A DNA stretch of 64,000 nt from Caballeronia hypogeia (GCF_001544875.2 NZ_FCOA02000004.1:62001-126000); one strand, 5' to 3'; positions 37,345-47,109 are shown, counted from the first letter of the stretch. The notes: generated by a model not told the origin, from the sequence alone. Translations and numbers: made by a program.

Positions 37345-38565
37345 ATGGATTCGCTGATCACGGCGGCGGCGCGCGCGCTCGCGGCGGGTGATCCGCTCGG
37401 GGCGCTGAACCGCATCGCGCTGCGCGACGACCCGAGTGCGCTCGCGTTGCGCGGCATCGCAATGGCGCAGCTCGGCGACTTCGTGCGGGCGCGCGCGCTC
37501 GTCAAAAGCGCGGCGCGCGCGTTCGGCGCGAAGGAGGCGCTGGCGCGCTCGCGCTGCATCGTCGCGGAGGCGGAGATCGCGCTGGCCTCGCGCGATCTCA
37601 CGTGGCCCGCGAAGACGCTCGACCACGCGCGCGCGACTCTCGAAGCGCACGGCGATCACGCGAACGCCGCGCACGCGCGCTATCTTGAAGTGCGCCGCGC
37701 GCTGCTCATCGGCCGGATCGACGACGCCGCGCGCCTGCTCGAAGCGCTCGATCCCGCATCGCTGCCGGCGGCATCGCGGGCCGCGCACGAGCTGATCGCG
37801 GCGGGTATCGCGATGCGGCGGCTCCAGACCACCTCGGCCCGCGCCGCGCTCGTGCGCGCCACCGAAGCCGCGCGGCAGGCGGGCATTCCCGCGCTGGCGG
37901 CCGAAGTCGAGAGCGCATGGCGCATGCTTCGCGCGCCCGCCGCGCGTCTCGTCGCGCGGGGCGAGCAACGCCTCTTGCTGCTCGACGAAGTGGAGGCGCT
38001 CTTCGCATCGGATACCTTCGTCGTCGATGCATGCCGGCTGTGCGTGCGCGAAGCGGGCGCGTCGATGTCGCTCGCCACGCGGCCCGTGCTGTTCGCGCTC
38101 GCGCGCATGCTCGCAGAGGCGTGGCCCGGCGACGCGCCGCGCGACGCGCTCATTCTTCAGGCGTTTCGCATCCGCGAGGCCGACGAGACGCATCGCGTGC
38201 GGCTGCGTGTCGAGATGGGCCGCCTGCGCACGATGCTGCGCGCACGCGCGGGTATCGAAGCGACGTCGCGCGGCTTTGCGCTGAAGCCGCTTCATGCGCG
38301 CGAGGTTACGGTGCTGGCACTGCCGGTGGAGGACGAATACGCGCCGCTGCTCGCGTTTCTCGGCGATGGCGAGTCGTGGTCGAGCTCGGCCCTCGCGATC
38401 GCGCTCGGGGCGAGCCAGCGCACGGTGCAGCGTTCGCTCGATACGCTCGCGGCGAGCGGCAAGGTGCAGTCGTTCGGCCGCGGCCGCGCGCGCCGCTGGA
38501 CCACGCCGCCGATGCCCGGATTCACGACTGCCTTGTTACTCCCCGTCGAACTGGCGAGCGACTAG
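37345..38565 (+). CDS. TPR-like/winged-helix putative transcriptional regulator
   Basis: 406 aa. Residues 1-225 are a helical repeat array (GDPLGALNRIALRDDPSALA, MAQLGDFVRARALVKSAAR, ARYLEVRRALLIGRIDDAAR) like tetratricopeptide or SARP-type helical repeats. The C-terminal part (about 240-400) contains a winged-helix-type segment SSSALAIALGASQRTVQRSL followed by DTLAASGKVQSFGRGRARRW. It probably binds DNA in response to a partner. It is followed 32 bp downstream by a beta-propeller gene, so the two likely form an operon. I do not recognise a characterised family member. Confidence 0.7.
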   Translation: MDSLITAAARALAAGDPLGALNRIALRDDPSALALRGIAMAQLGDFVRARALVKSAARAFGAKEALARSRCIVAEAEIALASRDLTWPAKTLDHARATLEAHGDHANAAHARYLEVRRALLIGRIDDAARLLEALDPASLPAASRAAHELIAAGIAMRRLQTTSARAALVRATEAARQAGIPALAAEVESAWRMLRAPAARLVARGEQRLLLLDEVEALFASDTFVVDACRLCVREAGASMSLATRPVLFALARMLAEAWPGDAPRDALILQAFRIREADETHRVRLRVEMGRLRTMLRARAGIEATSRGFALKPLHAREVTVLALPVEDEYAPLLAFLGDGESWSSSALAIALGASQRTVQRSLDTLAASGKVQSFGRGRARRWTTPPMPGFTTALLLPVELASD

Positions 38566-38597
38566 CATGGAGGCAGATCATCAACGAGGATAGGGAC

Positions 38598-39233
38598 ATG
38601 AAACGCGCGAAGGCGGAGATCATCCGCGAATACGGGCCTTTTGCGGATATCGAAGGCGTGCACGGCGTGACCTGGGACGGCGAGCAGGTATGGTTCGCGG
38701 CGGGCGATACCCTCAACGCGCTCGATCCCGGGAGCGGCGAGAAAACGCGCTCGCTGAATGTAGCCGCGCACGCGGGCACGGCCTTCGACGGCGAGCATCT
38801 GTTCCAGATCGCGGAGGACCGCATCCAGAAGATCGATCCGGAGACGGGCCGCGTGCTGTCCACCATTCCCGCGCCCGGCGGCGGCGCGGATTCGGGCCTC
38901 GCGTGGGCCGAGGGCACGCTCTGGGTCGGGCAATACAACGAGCGCAAGATTCATCAGGTGGACCCGCGCGACGGCGCGATTCTGCGCACCATCGAATCGA
39001 ACCGTTACGTGACGGGCGTGACCTGGGTCGAAGGCGAGCTGTGGCACGCGACCTGGGAAAGCGACGAAAGCGAGTTGCGGCGCGTCGATCCGCAATCGGG
39101 CGAGGTGCTGGAGCGGCTCGACATGCCGGAAGGCGCGGGCGTCTCCGGACTCGAATCGGATGGCGGCGAGCGCTTTTTCTGCGGCGGCGGGCGGACCGGC
39201 AAGGTGCGCGCGGTGCGGCGTCCCAAGCGCTAG
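38598..39233 (+). CDS. Beta-propeller (Vgb/glutaminyl cyclase-like) protein
   Basis: 211 aa from ATG 38598. Repeated blades of about 40 residues with the W-x-G/D-x-x-x-W-x-x-A pattern: HGVTWDGEQVWFAAGDTLNA, SGLAWAEGTLWVGQYNERKI, TGVTWVEGELWHATWESDES. The fold resembles virginiamycin B lyase and plant-type glutaminyl-peptide cyclotransferases. No signal peptide, so cytosolic. The catalytic residues of either enzyme are not evident. It is paired with the upstream TPR/wHTH gene, perhaps as its sensor or target. Confidence 0.75.
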   Translation: MKRAKAEIIREYGPFADIEGVHGVTWDGEQVWFAAGDTLNALDPGSGEKTRSLNVAAHAGTAFDGEHLFQIAEDRIQKIDPETGRVLSTIPAPGGGADSGLAWAEGTLWVGQYNERKIHQVDPRDGAILRTIESNRYVTGVTWVEGELWHATWESDESELRRVDPQSGEVLERLDMPEGAGVSGLESDGGERFFCGGGRTGKVRAVRRPKR

Positions 39234-39305
39234 TCCAACTTTCGTCCGCAGCGCGATTTCGAGGCGCCTGGCCGAAAGCGCTTAGCGCCTCGTCGATTAG
39301 CCTTT

Positions 39306-41483
39306 ATGCTGTCGCATCCGCTCGATCGCGGTGCGAATCTTCAAACAGGCAAAAGGCTGGTCTTGACCCCGAAACTCTCCGAGCATCGTCAGCTCGATTC
39401 ATGGATCGGCGAAACCGCGCGCGCCATTCGCGATTTCGACTGGAGCACGACGCCGCTCGGACCCATCGGCGAATGGCCACAAGTACTGCGCTCGGTGGTG
39501 CAGGTCATGCTGCGCAACGCGCTGCCCATGGCCGTGCTGTGGGGCGAACAAGGCACGCTGCTCTACAACGACGCTTACGCGAGCTTCTCGGGCGGCCGTC
39601 ATCCGCGCATTCTCGGCATGCCGATCGAAGCGGCGTGGCCCGAGGCGGCCGACTTCAATCGCAACGTGATCGACACCGGCATGCGCGGCGAATCCCTGTC
39701 GTATCACGAAATCGGCTTTACGCTGCCGCGCGACGGGCGCGATGCCGAAGTGTGGCTCGATCTGCACTACAGCCCGGTTGCATCGAATGAAGGCGTGCCG
39801 GTGGGCGTGCTCGCGATCGTCGTCGACACCACCGGGCGCGTGCTGATGCAGCGCACGCGCGACGAAGCGGAGGCGGCGTTTCGCGAGGCCAACGAGCGTC
39901 TGCAACTCGCGCTCAATTCGGGCGCGGTGCTCGGCACTTACGTGTGGGAGATCCAGGAAAACCGCGTGAAGGGCGATGAACGCTTCGCGCGCACCTTCTC
40001 CTTCACGCTCGATGAAGTCGCGCTCGGCATGCCGATCGAGGCGGCGTTCGCGGTGATTCATCCCGAAGACCTCGAACGCGTTGGCGCGCTCATCGACTGC
40101 ACGTTGCGCGAGAACGTGCCGTTTCGCGCGGAATATCGGGTGCGTTCGGGCGATTCCGGCTGGTTGTGGATTCTCGCCACCGGACGTTGCGAATATGACG
40201 AAGCCGGTCAGCCGGCGCGTTTTCCCGGCGTGATCGTCGACATTCATGATCGCAAGATCGCCGAGGAAAGCCTGAGAGACCTGACGCTCGACCTCGAGGA
40301 CAAGATTTCGGAGGCGGTGGCGGCGCGCATCGCGGTGGAAGGGCAATTGCGCCAGAGCCTGAAGATGGAAGCGCTCGGCGCGATGACGGGCGGTGTCGCG
40401 CACGACTTCAACAACACGCTGCAGGCGATCAGCGGCAACCTGCAACTGCTGCAATATCTGCCGCCCACCGACAGCCGCGTGCCCGAGCGCGTGCAGGCCG
40501 CCATGGACGCGGTGCAGCGCGGCGCGAAGCTCGCTTCTCAGTTGCTCTCGTTCGCGCGGCGGCAGCCGCAGTCGCCAGTCGTGATCAATCCGCGTCGTCT
40601 GTTCGACGAGATGCGCGAGCTGCTGCAGCACGCGGTGGGGCCGTCGATCGCGGTGGGCGCGCTGCTCGCCGAGCAGCCGTGGAATTTTCGCGCGGACCGC
40701 AATCAGCTCGAAAACGCGCTGCTCAATCTGGCCATCAACGCGCGCGACGCCATGCGCGGCGATGGCAAGTTCACGCTCGCGAGCTCGAACGAGTCGCTCG
40801 ACGCGGCCGCCTGCGAAGGCCTCGACCTGCATCCGGGCGAGTACATGAAGCTCACCGCATCCGACACGGGCGCGGGCATGGCGCCCGACGTGCTCGAACG
40901 CGCGTTCGAGCCGTTCTTCACGACCAAACCCGAAGGGCACGGCACGGGACTCGGCCTTTCCATGGTGTTCGGCTTCGTCAAGCAGTCGGGCGGGCATATC
41001 GCCGTGTCGAGCACGGTAAACGTGGGAACCACCGTGGAGATGTACTTCCCGCGCAGCTTCGACGACGAAACCACGCAACCGCGCGCCGATGCGCTCACGA
41101 CGCACACCGGCGGCGCAACCGTGCTCGTCGTGGATGACGACGCGGCCGTGCTGGCGGCAACCGTCGCGATACTCGAAGCGATGCATTACACCGTGCTGCG
41201 CGCCGCCAACGGCGATGCCGCGATGAGCGTGCTGGAAAGCGGCGTCGGCGTGGATCTGATTCTCACGGACGTGGTGATGCCGGGCAAGATCAAGTGCGCC
41301 GATCTCGCGGAATGGGCGTTCGCGCAGTCGCATCCGGTGCCGGTGATCTACGCGTCGGGCTATACGCGGGACATGATTTCGCGCGACGGCGTTTTGCGTC
41401 CGAACGTGACGCTGCTCGCCAAGCCTTATCGCGCCGAGTCGCTGGCGAAAGAGATCGCGGTGGCGCTGAAAGGCGCGGCCTGA
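39306..41483 (+). CDS. Cytosolic hybrid histidine kinase with PAS domains and receiver
   Basis: 725 aa, no membrane segment. Residues 30-170 form a PAS-like domain starting DWSTTPLGPIGEWPQVLRSV (the N-terminal signature of a large Burkholderia/Rhizobium kinase group); a second PAS (PAS_3) at about 195-320. The dimerisation domain holds phosphoacceptor His366 in GGVAHDFNN. HATPase_c motifs NLAINARDAM, DTGAGM and GTGLGLSMVFGFVKQSGG follow. A C-terminal receiver has an acidic cluster (VVDDD), Asp655 in LILTDVVMPG and Lys in LLAKPY. A complete hybrid kinase, possibly with no separate output protein nearby. The signal is unknown. Confidence 0.9.
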   Translation: MLSHPLDRGANLQTGKRLVLTPKLSEHRQLDSWIGETARAIRDFDWSTTPLGPIGEWPQVLRSVVQVMLRNALPMAVLWGEQGTLLYNDAYASFSGGRHPRILGMPIEAAWPEAADFNRNVIDTGMRGESLSYHEIGFTLPRDGRDAEVWLDLHYSPVASNEGVPVGVLAIVVDTTGRVLMQRTRDEAEAAFREANERLQLALNSGAVLGTYVWEIQENRVKGDERFARTFSFTLDEVALGMPIEAAFAVIHPEDLERVGALIDCTLRENVPFRAEYRVRSGDSGWLWILATGRCEYDEAGQPARFPGVIVDIHDRKIAEESLRDLTLDLEDKISEAVAARIAVEGQLRQSLKMEALGAMTGGVAHDFNNTLQAISGNLQLLQYLPPTDSRVPERVQAAMDAVQRGAKLASQLLSFARRQPQSPVVINPRRLFDEMRELLQHAVGPSIAVGALLAEQPWNFRADRNQLENALLNLAINARDAMRGDGKFTLASSNESLDAAACEGLDLHPGEYMKLTASDTGAGMAPDVLERAFEPFFTTKPEGHGTGLGLSMVFGFVKQSGGHIAVSSTVNVGTTVEMYFPRSFDDETTQPRADALTTHTGGATVLVVDDDAAVLAATVAILEAMHYTVLRAANGDAAMSVLESGVGVDLILTDVVMPGKIKCADLAEWAFAQSHPVPVIYASGYTRDMISRDGVLRPNVTLLAKPYRAESLAKEIAVALKGAA

Positions 41484-41597
41484 GCCATCCGAGCTGATCG
41501 ACGCGGTAATCTTTGCCGCCCGCCCTGCCTGATTCAAGACTTGGTTCATCCGGCCGATAAACACCGATTGAACCATCAGCAGAACAGGGTTAGCGCG

Positions 41598-43877
41598 GTG
41601 CAGAGAAAAGCGACCGACTTCCTCGGAACGATCGGCGAGAACGTCGCCACGAATTTGCCTTACATCGAATACGCGCGCCGTTTCGATGGGCTCGGTCTCG
41701 CGCCGCTCGGCGTGCTGTTCGCCGCCTGCGGCACCTTCTTCGCGCCGCTTCCGTGGAACCTTCTGCTCGCCGGCTTCGTGTTCGCGGCGACACTCGTCGT
41801 GCATCGCATGCAGCAGGCGAGCCGCAAAGTCTTCGTCGCGCATCAGGTGGCGCACGGGCTGCTCGCCATCGCTGAGGACTGCCTGAAGCTGCTTTCGGTC
41901 GACGGCCGCATCATGTGCATTTCCGAAGTGGGCAGAAAGCTCATCGAAGCGGAATGCGCGGACGCGCTCGTGGGCTTCGACTGGCTCTCGCTGTGGGACG
42001 GACCCGATGCGCGTGCGGCGTTCGAGCGCGCGAGGGCGGGGGAGTCGACATCGTTCTCAGGCGCCTGCCACACCATGAACGGCAAGCTCAAGTGGTGGAC
42101 TTCCACGTTCGCGCCCGTCTACGGCGAGCACGGCAAGGTCACGGCGGTGCTGTGCAAGTCGCGCGACATCACGGCGGAAAGAAATCTGATCGACGAATTA
42201 CGCGGTAATGCGCGCGTGCAGAAGGACATGGAAGATCATGTCGATGCCGTGTTCTGGACCACGAGCCGCGACTTTCGCGAACTGCTGCACGTGAGCTCGG
42301 CGTTCGAGCGCATGTGGGAAATGCCGATATCCGTGCTCGAAGCCGATCAGACCGCCTGGTCGCAACGCGTGCATCCCGACGATCTGCCGGCCCTGCGCGA
42401 CGAGATGCGCAAGGCCGTCAACACCGGCGCGGCGATGCAGAGCTATTTCCGCCTTTGCCTGCCGCACGACCGCACGCGCTGGGTGCGCGCCGATATCTAT
42501 CCGGTGACCGAGGACGGCGCGGTGTCGCGCGTCGTGAGCGTGTGCGTCGACGCCACCGACGAGCGCCAGCGTCTCCAGGAACTGCATCGGCTCGCCAACA
42601 CCGACAGCCTCACCGGGCTCGCCAACCGCAACGCGATGATGGACGCGCTCGTGAAGCGCTGCGAGTCGGGTGCGTCGTTCGCCTATCTGTTCGTCGATAT
42701 CGACCGCTTCAAGTCGATCAACGACACGGCCGGCCACATCACCGGCGACACCGTGTTGCGCACCATCGCGCAGCGCATCCAGGACACGCTGCCTGAAGGC
42801 GCGGTGGCCGCGCGTCCGGGCGGCGACGAATTCACCGTGATCCTGCCCGGCGCCTTCGATCAGGAAAGCATCGCGCGTGCGTGCCGGCGGCTTTCGCTCG
42901 CGTGTCACCGGCCGATCGAGGTCGAATGCAAGAGCCTGACGATGACGTGCTCGATCGGCGTCGCGCTGCATCCCGAACACGGGCGCACGCCGGAAGCGCT
43001 GTTCATCAGCGCCGACATGGCGATGTACGCCGCGAAGCGCGCGGGCCGCAACACCTTCCGCGTGTTCGGCGACCGCGAGAAGGACGATCTCGCGCGCGCG
43101 CATCTGGAGTCCGAACTGCACGGCGCGATTCGCGACAACCAGTTCGTGCTGCACTATCAGCCGCAGTATCGCGTGGAGTCGGGCGCGCTGGTGGGCGTCG
43201 AGGCGCTGCTGCGCTGGGATCATCCGGCGCTCGGGCTGCTCGCGCCCGGCGCGTTCGTGCCGGTGCTGGAGGAGAGCGCGCTGATCGTCGAGGCGGGGCA
43301 CTGGGTGATACGCGAGGCGGTGACGGCGGCGGCGCGCCTCGGGCTCGCGGCGCCCGCGGCGTGCTCGGTGGCGCTCAACGTGTCGCCGAAGCAGTTCCGC
43401 GATCCGCGTCTCGTGTCCGTGCTCAGGCACGCGATCCGGCGCGCGGGCATCGACACGCATCGCATCACGCTGGAAATTACCGAGTCCGCGCTGATCGACA
43501 ACCTCGACGACGCGCAGGAAGTGCTCGCGAGCGTGCGCGCGATGGGCGTGCGCATCGCCATCGACGATTTCGGCACGGGCTATTCGAGCCTCAGCTATCT
43601 CGCGCGGTTCCGGCCGGACGTGCTGAAGCTCGACAAGAGCTTCGTCGACAACATCGCGACGGACGCAATGGTGCGCACGGTCGTCGAAGGCGTGATCGAT
43701 CTGGCGCACAAGCTCGGCGTCATGGTCGTCGCGGAGGGCGTCGAGACGCAGGAGCAGCTCGACATGCTGCGCGATGTGCGCTGCGACAAGGTGCAGGGTT
43801 ATCTGCTGAGCCGTCCGGTGCCGCTGGAAAGTCTGCTGGCGCTGGCCGGAGCGAACGACCTCGCCGGCGTGGGCTGA
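41598..43877 (+). CDS. Diguanylate cyclase/phosphodiesterase (PAS-GGDEF-EAL) with N-terminal membrane anchor
   Basis: 759 aa from GTG 41598; an in-frame TTG at 41541 would add 19 residues. Two hydrophobic helices at about 32-65, two PAS domains (about 80-180 and 190-310), then GGDEF and EAL. The cyclase motif GGDEF is intact (residues 408-412). EAL is intact too: GVEALLRW with E535, NVSPKQF, EITES, DDFGTGYSSL and KLDKSF. Both activities are therefore possible, with c-di-GMP turnover controlled by a signal read by the PAS domains. It follows the hybrid kinase by about 115 bp and may be functionally linked. Confidence 0.9.
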   Translation: MQRKATDFLGTIGENVATNLPYIEYARRFDGLGLAPLGVLFAACGTFFAPLPWNLLLAGFVFAATLVVHRMQQASRKVFVAHQVAHGLLAIAEDCLKLLSVDGRIMCISEVGRKLIEAECADALVGFDWLSLWDGPDARAAFERARAGESTSFSGACHTMNGKLKWWTSTFAPVYGEHGKVTAVLCKSRDITAERNLIDELRGNARVQKDMEDHVDAVFWTTSRDFRELLHVSSAFERMWEMPISVLEADQTAWSQRVHPDDLPALRDEMRKAVNTGAAMQSYFRLCLPHDRTRWVRADIYPVTEDGAVSRVVSVCVDATDERQRLQELHRLANTDSLTGLANRNAMMDALVKRCESGASFAYLFVDIDRFKSINDTAGHITGDTVLRTIAQRIQDTLPEGAVAARPGGDEFTVILPGAFDQESIARACRRLSLACHRPIEVECKSLTMTCSIGVALHPEHGRTPEALFISADMAMYAAKRAGRNTFRVFGDREKDDLARAHLESELHGAIRDNQFVLHYQPQYRVESGALVGVEALLRWDHPALGLLAPGAFVPVLEESALIVEAGHWVIREAVTAAARLGLAAPAACSVALNVSPKQFRDPRLVSVLRHAIRRAGIDTHRITLEITESALIDNLDDAQEVLASVRAMGVRIAIDDFGTGYSSLSYLARFRPDVLKLDKSFVDNIATDAMVRTVVEGVIDLAHKLGVMVVAEGVETQEQLDMLRDVRCDKVQGYLLSRPVPLESLLALAGANDLAGVG

Positions 43878-43956
43878 ATCGCGTTTCCCCCAATCGTGCG
43901 CGGGCTGGCGGGCGTATCATCGCCGCATCGTCCGCCGCTCAGCACGGAGAGAATCG

Positions 43957-44622
43957 ATGAAGACCCAATCGATACGCGTTTCGCTGGTCGCCTTCGCTTT
44001 CGTGCTCGGCTGTTCGCAGAGCGCGCTGTCGTTCGCGCAGAGCGCGCCGTGCGCGGAGGCGAGCGCGAACGCGGCGAACGCCGCGAAGCCAGTCTACGTA
44101 CGCGACTTCACGCCGGTGAGCCAGCAAAGCGGCTCGTCGCATCTGCTCGGCTCGCGGCTGCGCTCGGCGCGCAACAGCGTGCGCGTGGAGCAGAACGCGA
44201 CGGCGCTGGCGCAAGGCATCGTCAAGGCGCTCAACGGCCGCGGCATTGCGGCATGCCATTTCACGGACCAGAGCGCGCTGCCCTCGGCGGGCTGGATGGT
44301 CAGCGGCGAATTCGACGAAACGCTCGCGAGCGGTTTCGGCGCCGGACTGCCGTCGATGGGTTCATCGGACAAACCGCCCAATACGCACGTCACGGTGCAA
44401 CTCGCCGATCTGAGCACGAGTCCCGACCAGTCGTCCGCGCGCATCGACACGAGCGCCGAGCTCAAGGGGCAGAAATCGGCGGCGGCGCCCAAGCCGTATG
44501 GCGCGGCGGCGCGCTTCGTCATCAACAAGACGGAATCGATTTCCTCGCTCGACGATCTCGCGGGCAAGATCGCCGAGCAGATCGCCGCGGAAAAGGCGAA
44601 GCTCGACGGCGGCGCGCAATAA
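43957..44622 (+). CDS. DUF4410 exported protein
   Basis: 221 aa. An N-terminal signal is followed either by lipobox VLGC (Cys19) or by a Sec site near SFAQSA. The body matches DUF4410: VYVRDFTPVS, ATALAQGIVKALNGRGIAAC, GWMVSGEFDE, and a C-terminal helix ending SLDDLAGKIAEQIAAEKAKL. Probably a periplasmic or outer-membrane-tethered protein of unknown function. Its last four codons (Gly-Ala-Gln-stop) form the first unit of the 12-bp tandem repeat that continues for about 150 bp. Confidence 0.75.
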   Translation: MKTQSIRVSLVAFAFVLGCSQSALSFAQSAPCAEASANAANAAKPVYVRDFTPVSQQSGSSHLLGSRLRSARNSVRVEQNATALAQGIVKALNGRGIAACHFTDQSALPSAGWMVSGEFDETLASGFGAGLPSMGSSDKPPNTHVTVQLADLSTSPDQSSARIDTSAELKGQKSAAAPKPYGAAARFVINKTESISSLDDLAGKIAEQIAAEKAKLDGGAQ

Positions 44623-44776
44623 GGCGCGCAATAAGGCGAGCAATAAGGCGAGCAATAAGGCGAGCAATAAGGCGAGCAATAAGGCGAGCAATAAGGCGAG
44701 CAATAAGGCGAGCAATAAGGCGAGCAATAAGGCGAGCAATAAGGCGAGCAATAAGGCGAGCAATAAGGCGGGCAAT
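44611..44776 (+). repeat. 12-bp tandem repeat tract, 13 full units
   Basis: Units start at 44611 (GGCGCGCAATAA, two copies), then eleven identical copies of GGCGAGCAATAA (44635-44766), then a broken unit GGCGGGCAAT. Unit 1 is the last four codons of the DUF4410 gene including its stop, so the array is an expansion of the gene's own 3' end. In the gene's frame every unit ends in TAA, so copy number cannot change the protein. The eleven identical units imply recent expansion or homogenisation. No hairpin or T-tract. Low complexity also gives long open frames in other registers. Confidence 0.95.
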
Positions 44777-44922
44777 CCCGACGAGCGCATTCGATTTCGA
44801 TTTCGCATTCCGGCCAGGCGGCGCAGGCTTGACGCTGAATCAAAACGCAAGATCTGGAGTGCCGGCGCGCGCCGCAACCGCGACCATGGGATATCGATCC
44901 CAACCGTCACGGAGCATGGCCG

Positions 44923-46143
44923 ATGCGCTTTCCCGCTTCCTTCCAGCGTCTCGCCTGGTCGAATCTCCTCGCCCAGTCCGCCGAGCAGATCGGCCTGGCC
45001 GCCGCGCCGCTCGCGGCCGTGTTCGCGCTTGGCGCGAGCGCCGTCGATGTCGGCCTGTTGCAGAGCGCGCAGACCTTGCCGTTCCTGCTTCTCTCGATGC
45101 CGTTCGGCGTGCTCGCCGACCGCCGCTCGCGCCGCACGCTGATGACGCTCGCCGAATGCGCCCGCGCGCTGGCCATGCTCTGCGTGCTGCTGCTCGTGCT
45201 CTCGCACGCGCTGACGCTGCCGCTGCTCGCGCTGCTGGGTTTTCTCGGCGCGACCGGCACGGTCGCCTACAACGTGGCCGCGCCCGCGCTGGTGCCGGCG
45301 CTCGTCGAGCGCGCGGCGCTGCCCGCCGCGAACGGGCGCATCGAGCTGGCGCGCAGCGTCGCGTACTCCGCGGGGCCGGCGCTCGGCGGGCTGTTGGTCG
45401 GATGGATCGGCGCGGGATGGGCCTACGGCTGCGCGGCGGCCTTGTCGGCATTGGCGGCGACGCTCCTTGCGGGCTTGCACGAGCCGCCGCGCACGCGGGC
45501 CGCCGCGCGCCACTTCCTCGTCGAGTTGCGCGATGGCGCGCGCTTCGTCGCCCGCGATGCGCTGCTGCGCCCGATGCTCGCCACCGCCGTGTTCTTCAAC
45601 ATTGGCTTCTTTATTCTGCAGGCCGTGTACGTGCCTTATGCGGCGGAGCGGCTGGGTCTGGGCGCATCGGCGATCGGCGTGACGCTCGGCGCGTATGGCG
45701 TCGGCATGGTGTGCGGCGCGCTCGCGGCGCCGGCGGTCGCGCGGCGCGTCGCGTTCGGCCGCATGCTGCTGATCGGGCCGTTTTGCGGACTGGCCGCGTC
45801 GCTGGCAATGGTCGCGACGCTCGCCGAGCCGTCGTTCTGGCTCGCGGCGTCGAGCTTCTTCCTGCTCGGCGCGGGGCCGATTCTCTGGACGGTCGGCTCG
45901 ACCACGCTGCGCCAGGCCGTCACGCCCGCTCACATGATGGGCCGCGTCTCAGCGCTCAATAGCACCGCGACCTACGGCGCGCGTCCGCTGGGCGCGCTCT
46001 CGGGCGCCGCGATCAGCGCGCACTTCGGCATGGGGCCTTGTCTGGTCGCGGCGGCGGCGGGGTTCGTCGTGCAGGCGTGGATCATCGTGATGTCGCCGGC
46101 CGCGCGTCTCGCCGTTGTGCCCGACACGGTGTTATCCACGTGA
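44923..46143 (+). CDS. MFS exporter (EntS-like)
   Basis: 406 aa, 12 membrane segments. MFS signature [20 protein letters not shown] between TM2 and TM3, and a long TM4-TM6 region rich in Ala and Leu. The pattern resembles EntS/tetracycline-type drug:H+ antiporters with RPLGALSGA near TM11. Likely exporter of a small molecule. GGAG precedes ATG 44923. Separated from the DUF4410 gene by the repeat tract. Its last 12 bp overlap the convergent LysR gene. Confidence 0.82.
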   Translation: MRFPASFQRLAWSNLLAQSAEQIGLAAAPLAAVFALGASAVDVGLLQSAQTLPFLLLSMPFGVLADRRSRRTLMTLAECARALAMLCVLLLVLSHALTLPLLALLGFLGATGTVAYNVAAPALVPALVERAALPAANGRIELARSVAYSAGPALGGLLVGWIGAGWAYGCAAALSALAATLLAGLHEPPRTRAAARHFLVELRDGARFVARDALLRPMLATAVFFNIGFFILQAVYVPYAAERLGLGASAIGVTLGAYGVGMVCGALAAPAVARRVAFGRMLLIGPFCGLAASLAMVATLAEPSFWLAASSFFLLGAGPILWTVGSTTLRQAVTPAHMMGRVSALNSTATYGARPLGALSGAAISAHFGMGPCLVAAAAGFVVQAWIIVMSPAARLAVVPDTVLST

Positions 46144-47082
46144 GCGCCGACGCTTTCCGGCGACGGGCGGGCGCTGCGAGAACATCGGCATCCTGCTCAG
46201 AATCCAGTCGAGCAGTTCCTGCGGACCGGCCGCGAGCGGGCGTCCTGCTTTCACGAGCAGCCTCGCCTGCGCGCGCTCGAACAGCGGATGCGCGATCGGA
46301 ACGATGCTCAGTTCGCCGCTCGCCAGTTCCCGATACGCCGCGAATTCGCCGATCAGCGTCATGAAATTCTCCGCCGCGACGAAGCGCTTCAGCGCGCCGA
46401 GGGAGTTCGTCGTGAGCGTCGGGCGGATGGCGAGGTTGTCGGTCGTCTCCAGCATCTTCACGACGTGGCCTATGCCGAAGGAAGGCGGCATCAGCGCGAG
46501 CGGATAGTCGAGCAGATCGCGAATCCGCGCGACGCCGCCGCGACGCGCCAGCGGATGATCGCGCCGCGCGAGCAGCACGACCGGCTGCGGCGAACTCGCG
46601 CGAATCTCGATGCGCTCGTGCGGCGGCGGATTGTACGCGAGCCCGATATGCGCGCGGCTCTGCGCGACTTCTTCGAGCAGATCGTCGACGGCGAGCATCT
46701 GCACGTCGATTTCGAGGCGCGGATAGCGCGCGCAGAATGGCGCGAGCACGTCATCGACGAGCGTGTCGACATAGCCTTCGCTGACGGCGAGGCGAATCTG
46801 GCCTTGCTGCAGGCCCTTCAGCGCGTGCAACTGGTCTTCGAGCTTCTCCTGCTGCGATCGATACCCGCGCCAGAATTCGAGAAGATGAAACGCCGCTTCG
46901 GTCGGCCTGACGCCGCGCGCTTCGCGCTCGAACAGCGTCGTGTCGAGCTCCTCTTCGAGCAACTTGATCTGCCGCGCGATCACGGAAGGCGACGTGTTCA
47001 GATGATCCGCCGCGCCGCGAATCGTGCCGTGTGAAAGCACTTCGTGAAAGTAACGCAGCCGTTGCTGATTGATCTCGCGCAT
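46132..47082 (-). CDS. LysR-type transcriptional regulator of the MFS/M81/hydrolase operon
   Basis: 316 aa from ATG 47082. Winged helix [20 protein letters not shown] then [17 protein letters not shown]; effector domain from about residue 91 ([20 protein letters not shown]). C-terminus basic (KRRRSRG). Divergent from the operon at 47217 with a perfect dyad and an extra half-site between, so it should control that operon. Its 3' end overlaps the MFS gene antisense by 12 bp. Confidence 0.9.
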   Translation of the reverse strand: MREINQQRLRYFHEVLSHGTIRGAADHLNTSPSVIARQIKLLEEELDTTLFEREARGVRPTEAAFHLLEFWRGYRSQQEKLEDQLHALKGLQQGQIRLAVSEGYVDTLVDDVLAPFCARYPRLEIDVQMLAVDDLLEEVAQSRAHIGLAYNPPPHERIEIRASSPQPVVLLARRDHPLARRGGVARIRDLLDYPLALMPPSFGIGHVVKMLETTDNLAIRPTLTTNSLGALKRFVAAENFMTLIGEFAAYRELASGELSIVPIAHPLFERAQARLLVKAGRPLAAGPQELLDWILSRMPMFSQRPPVAGKRRRSRG

Positions 47083-47109
47083 GGTCGCCTTCTTCTTCGA
47101 AAATAAAGT

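Noticed and set aside
37237..38295. Long N-terminal extension of the DUF2182 frame
   Set aside because: The upstream part is antisense to the TPR/winged-helix gene and compositionally a shadow. ATG 37236 has a good AAGGAG.
44611..44776. CRISPR array
   Set aside because: Units are 12 bp and contiguous, with no spacers and no cas genes nearby.
44094..44903. Minus-strand frame with Cys-Ser-Pro-Tyr repeats
   Set aside because: Attractive as a Cys-rich metal-binding protein but it is only the reverse reading of the repeat array plus the antisense of the DUF4410 gene. No promoter or ribosome site.
44498..45142. Frame encoding a Lys-Ala-Ser-Asn repeat peptide through the 12-bp array
   Set aside because: A 12-bp unit gives repetitive peptides in every stop-free register. 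This one starts inside the DUF4410 gene and runs into the MFS gene, with no start signal of its own.
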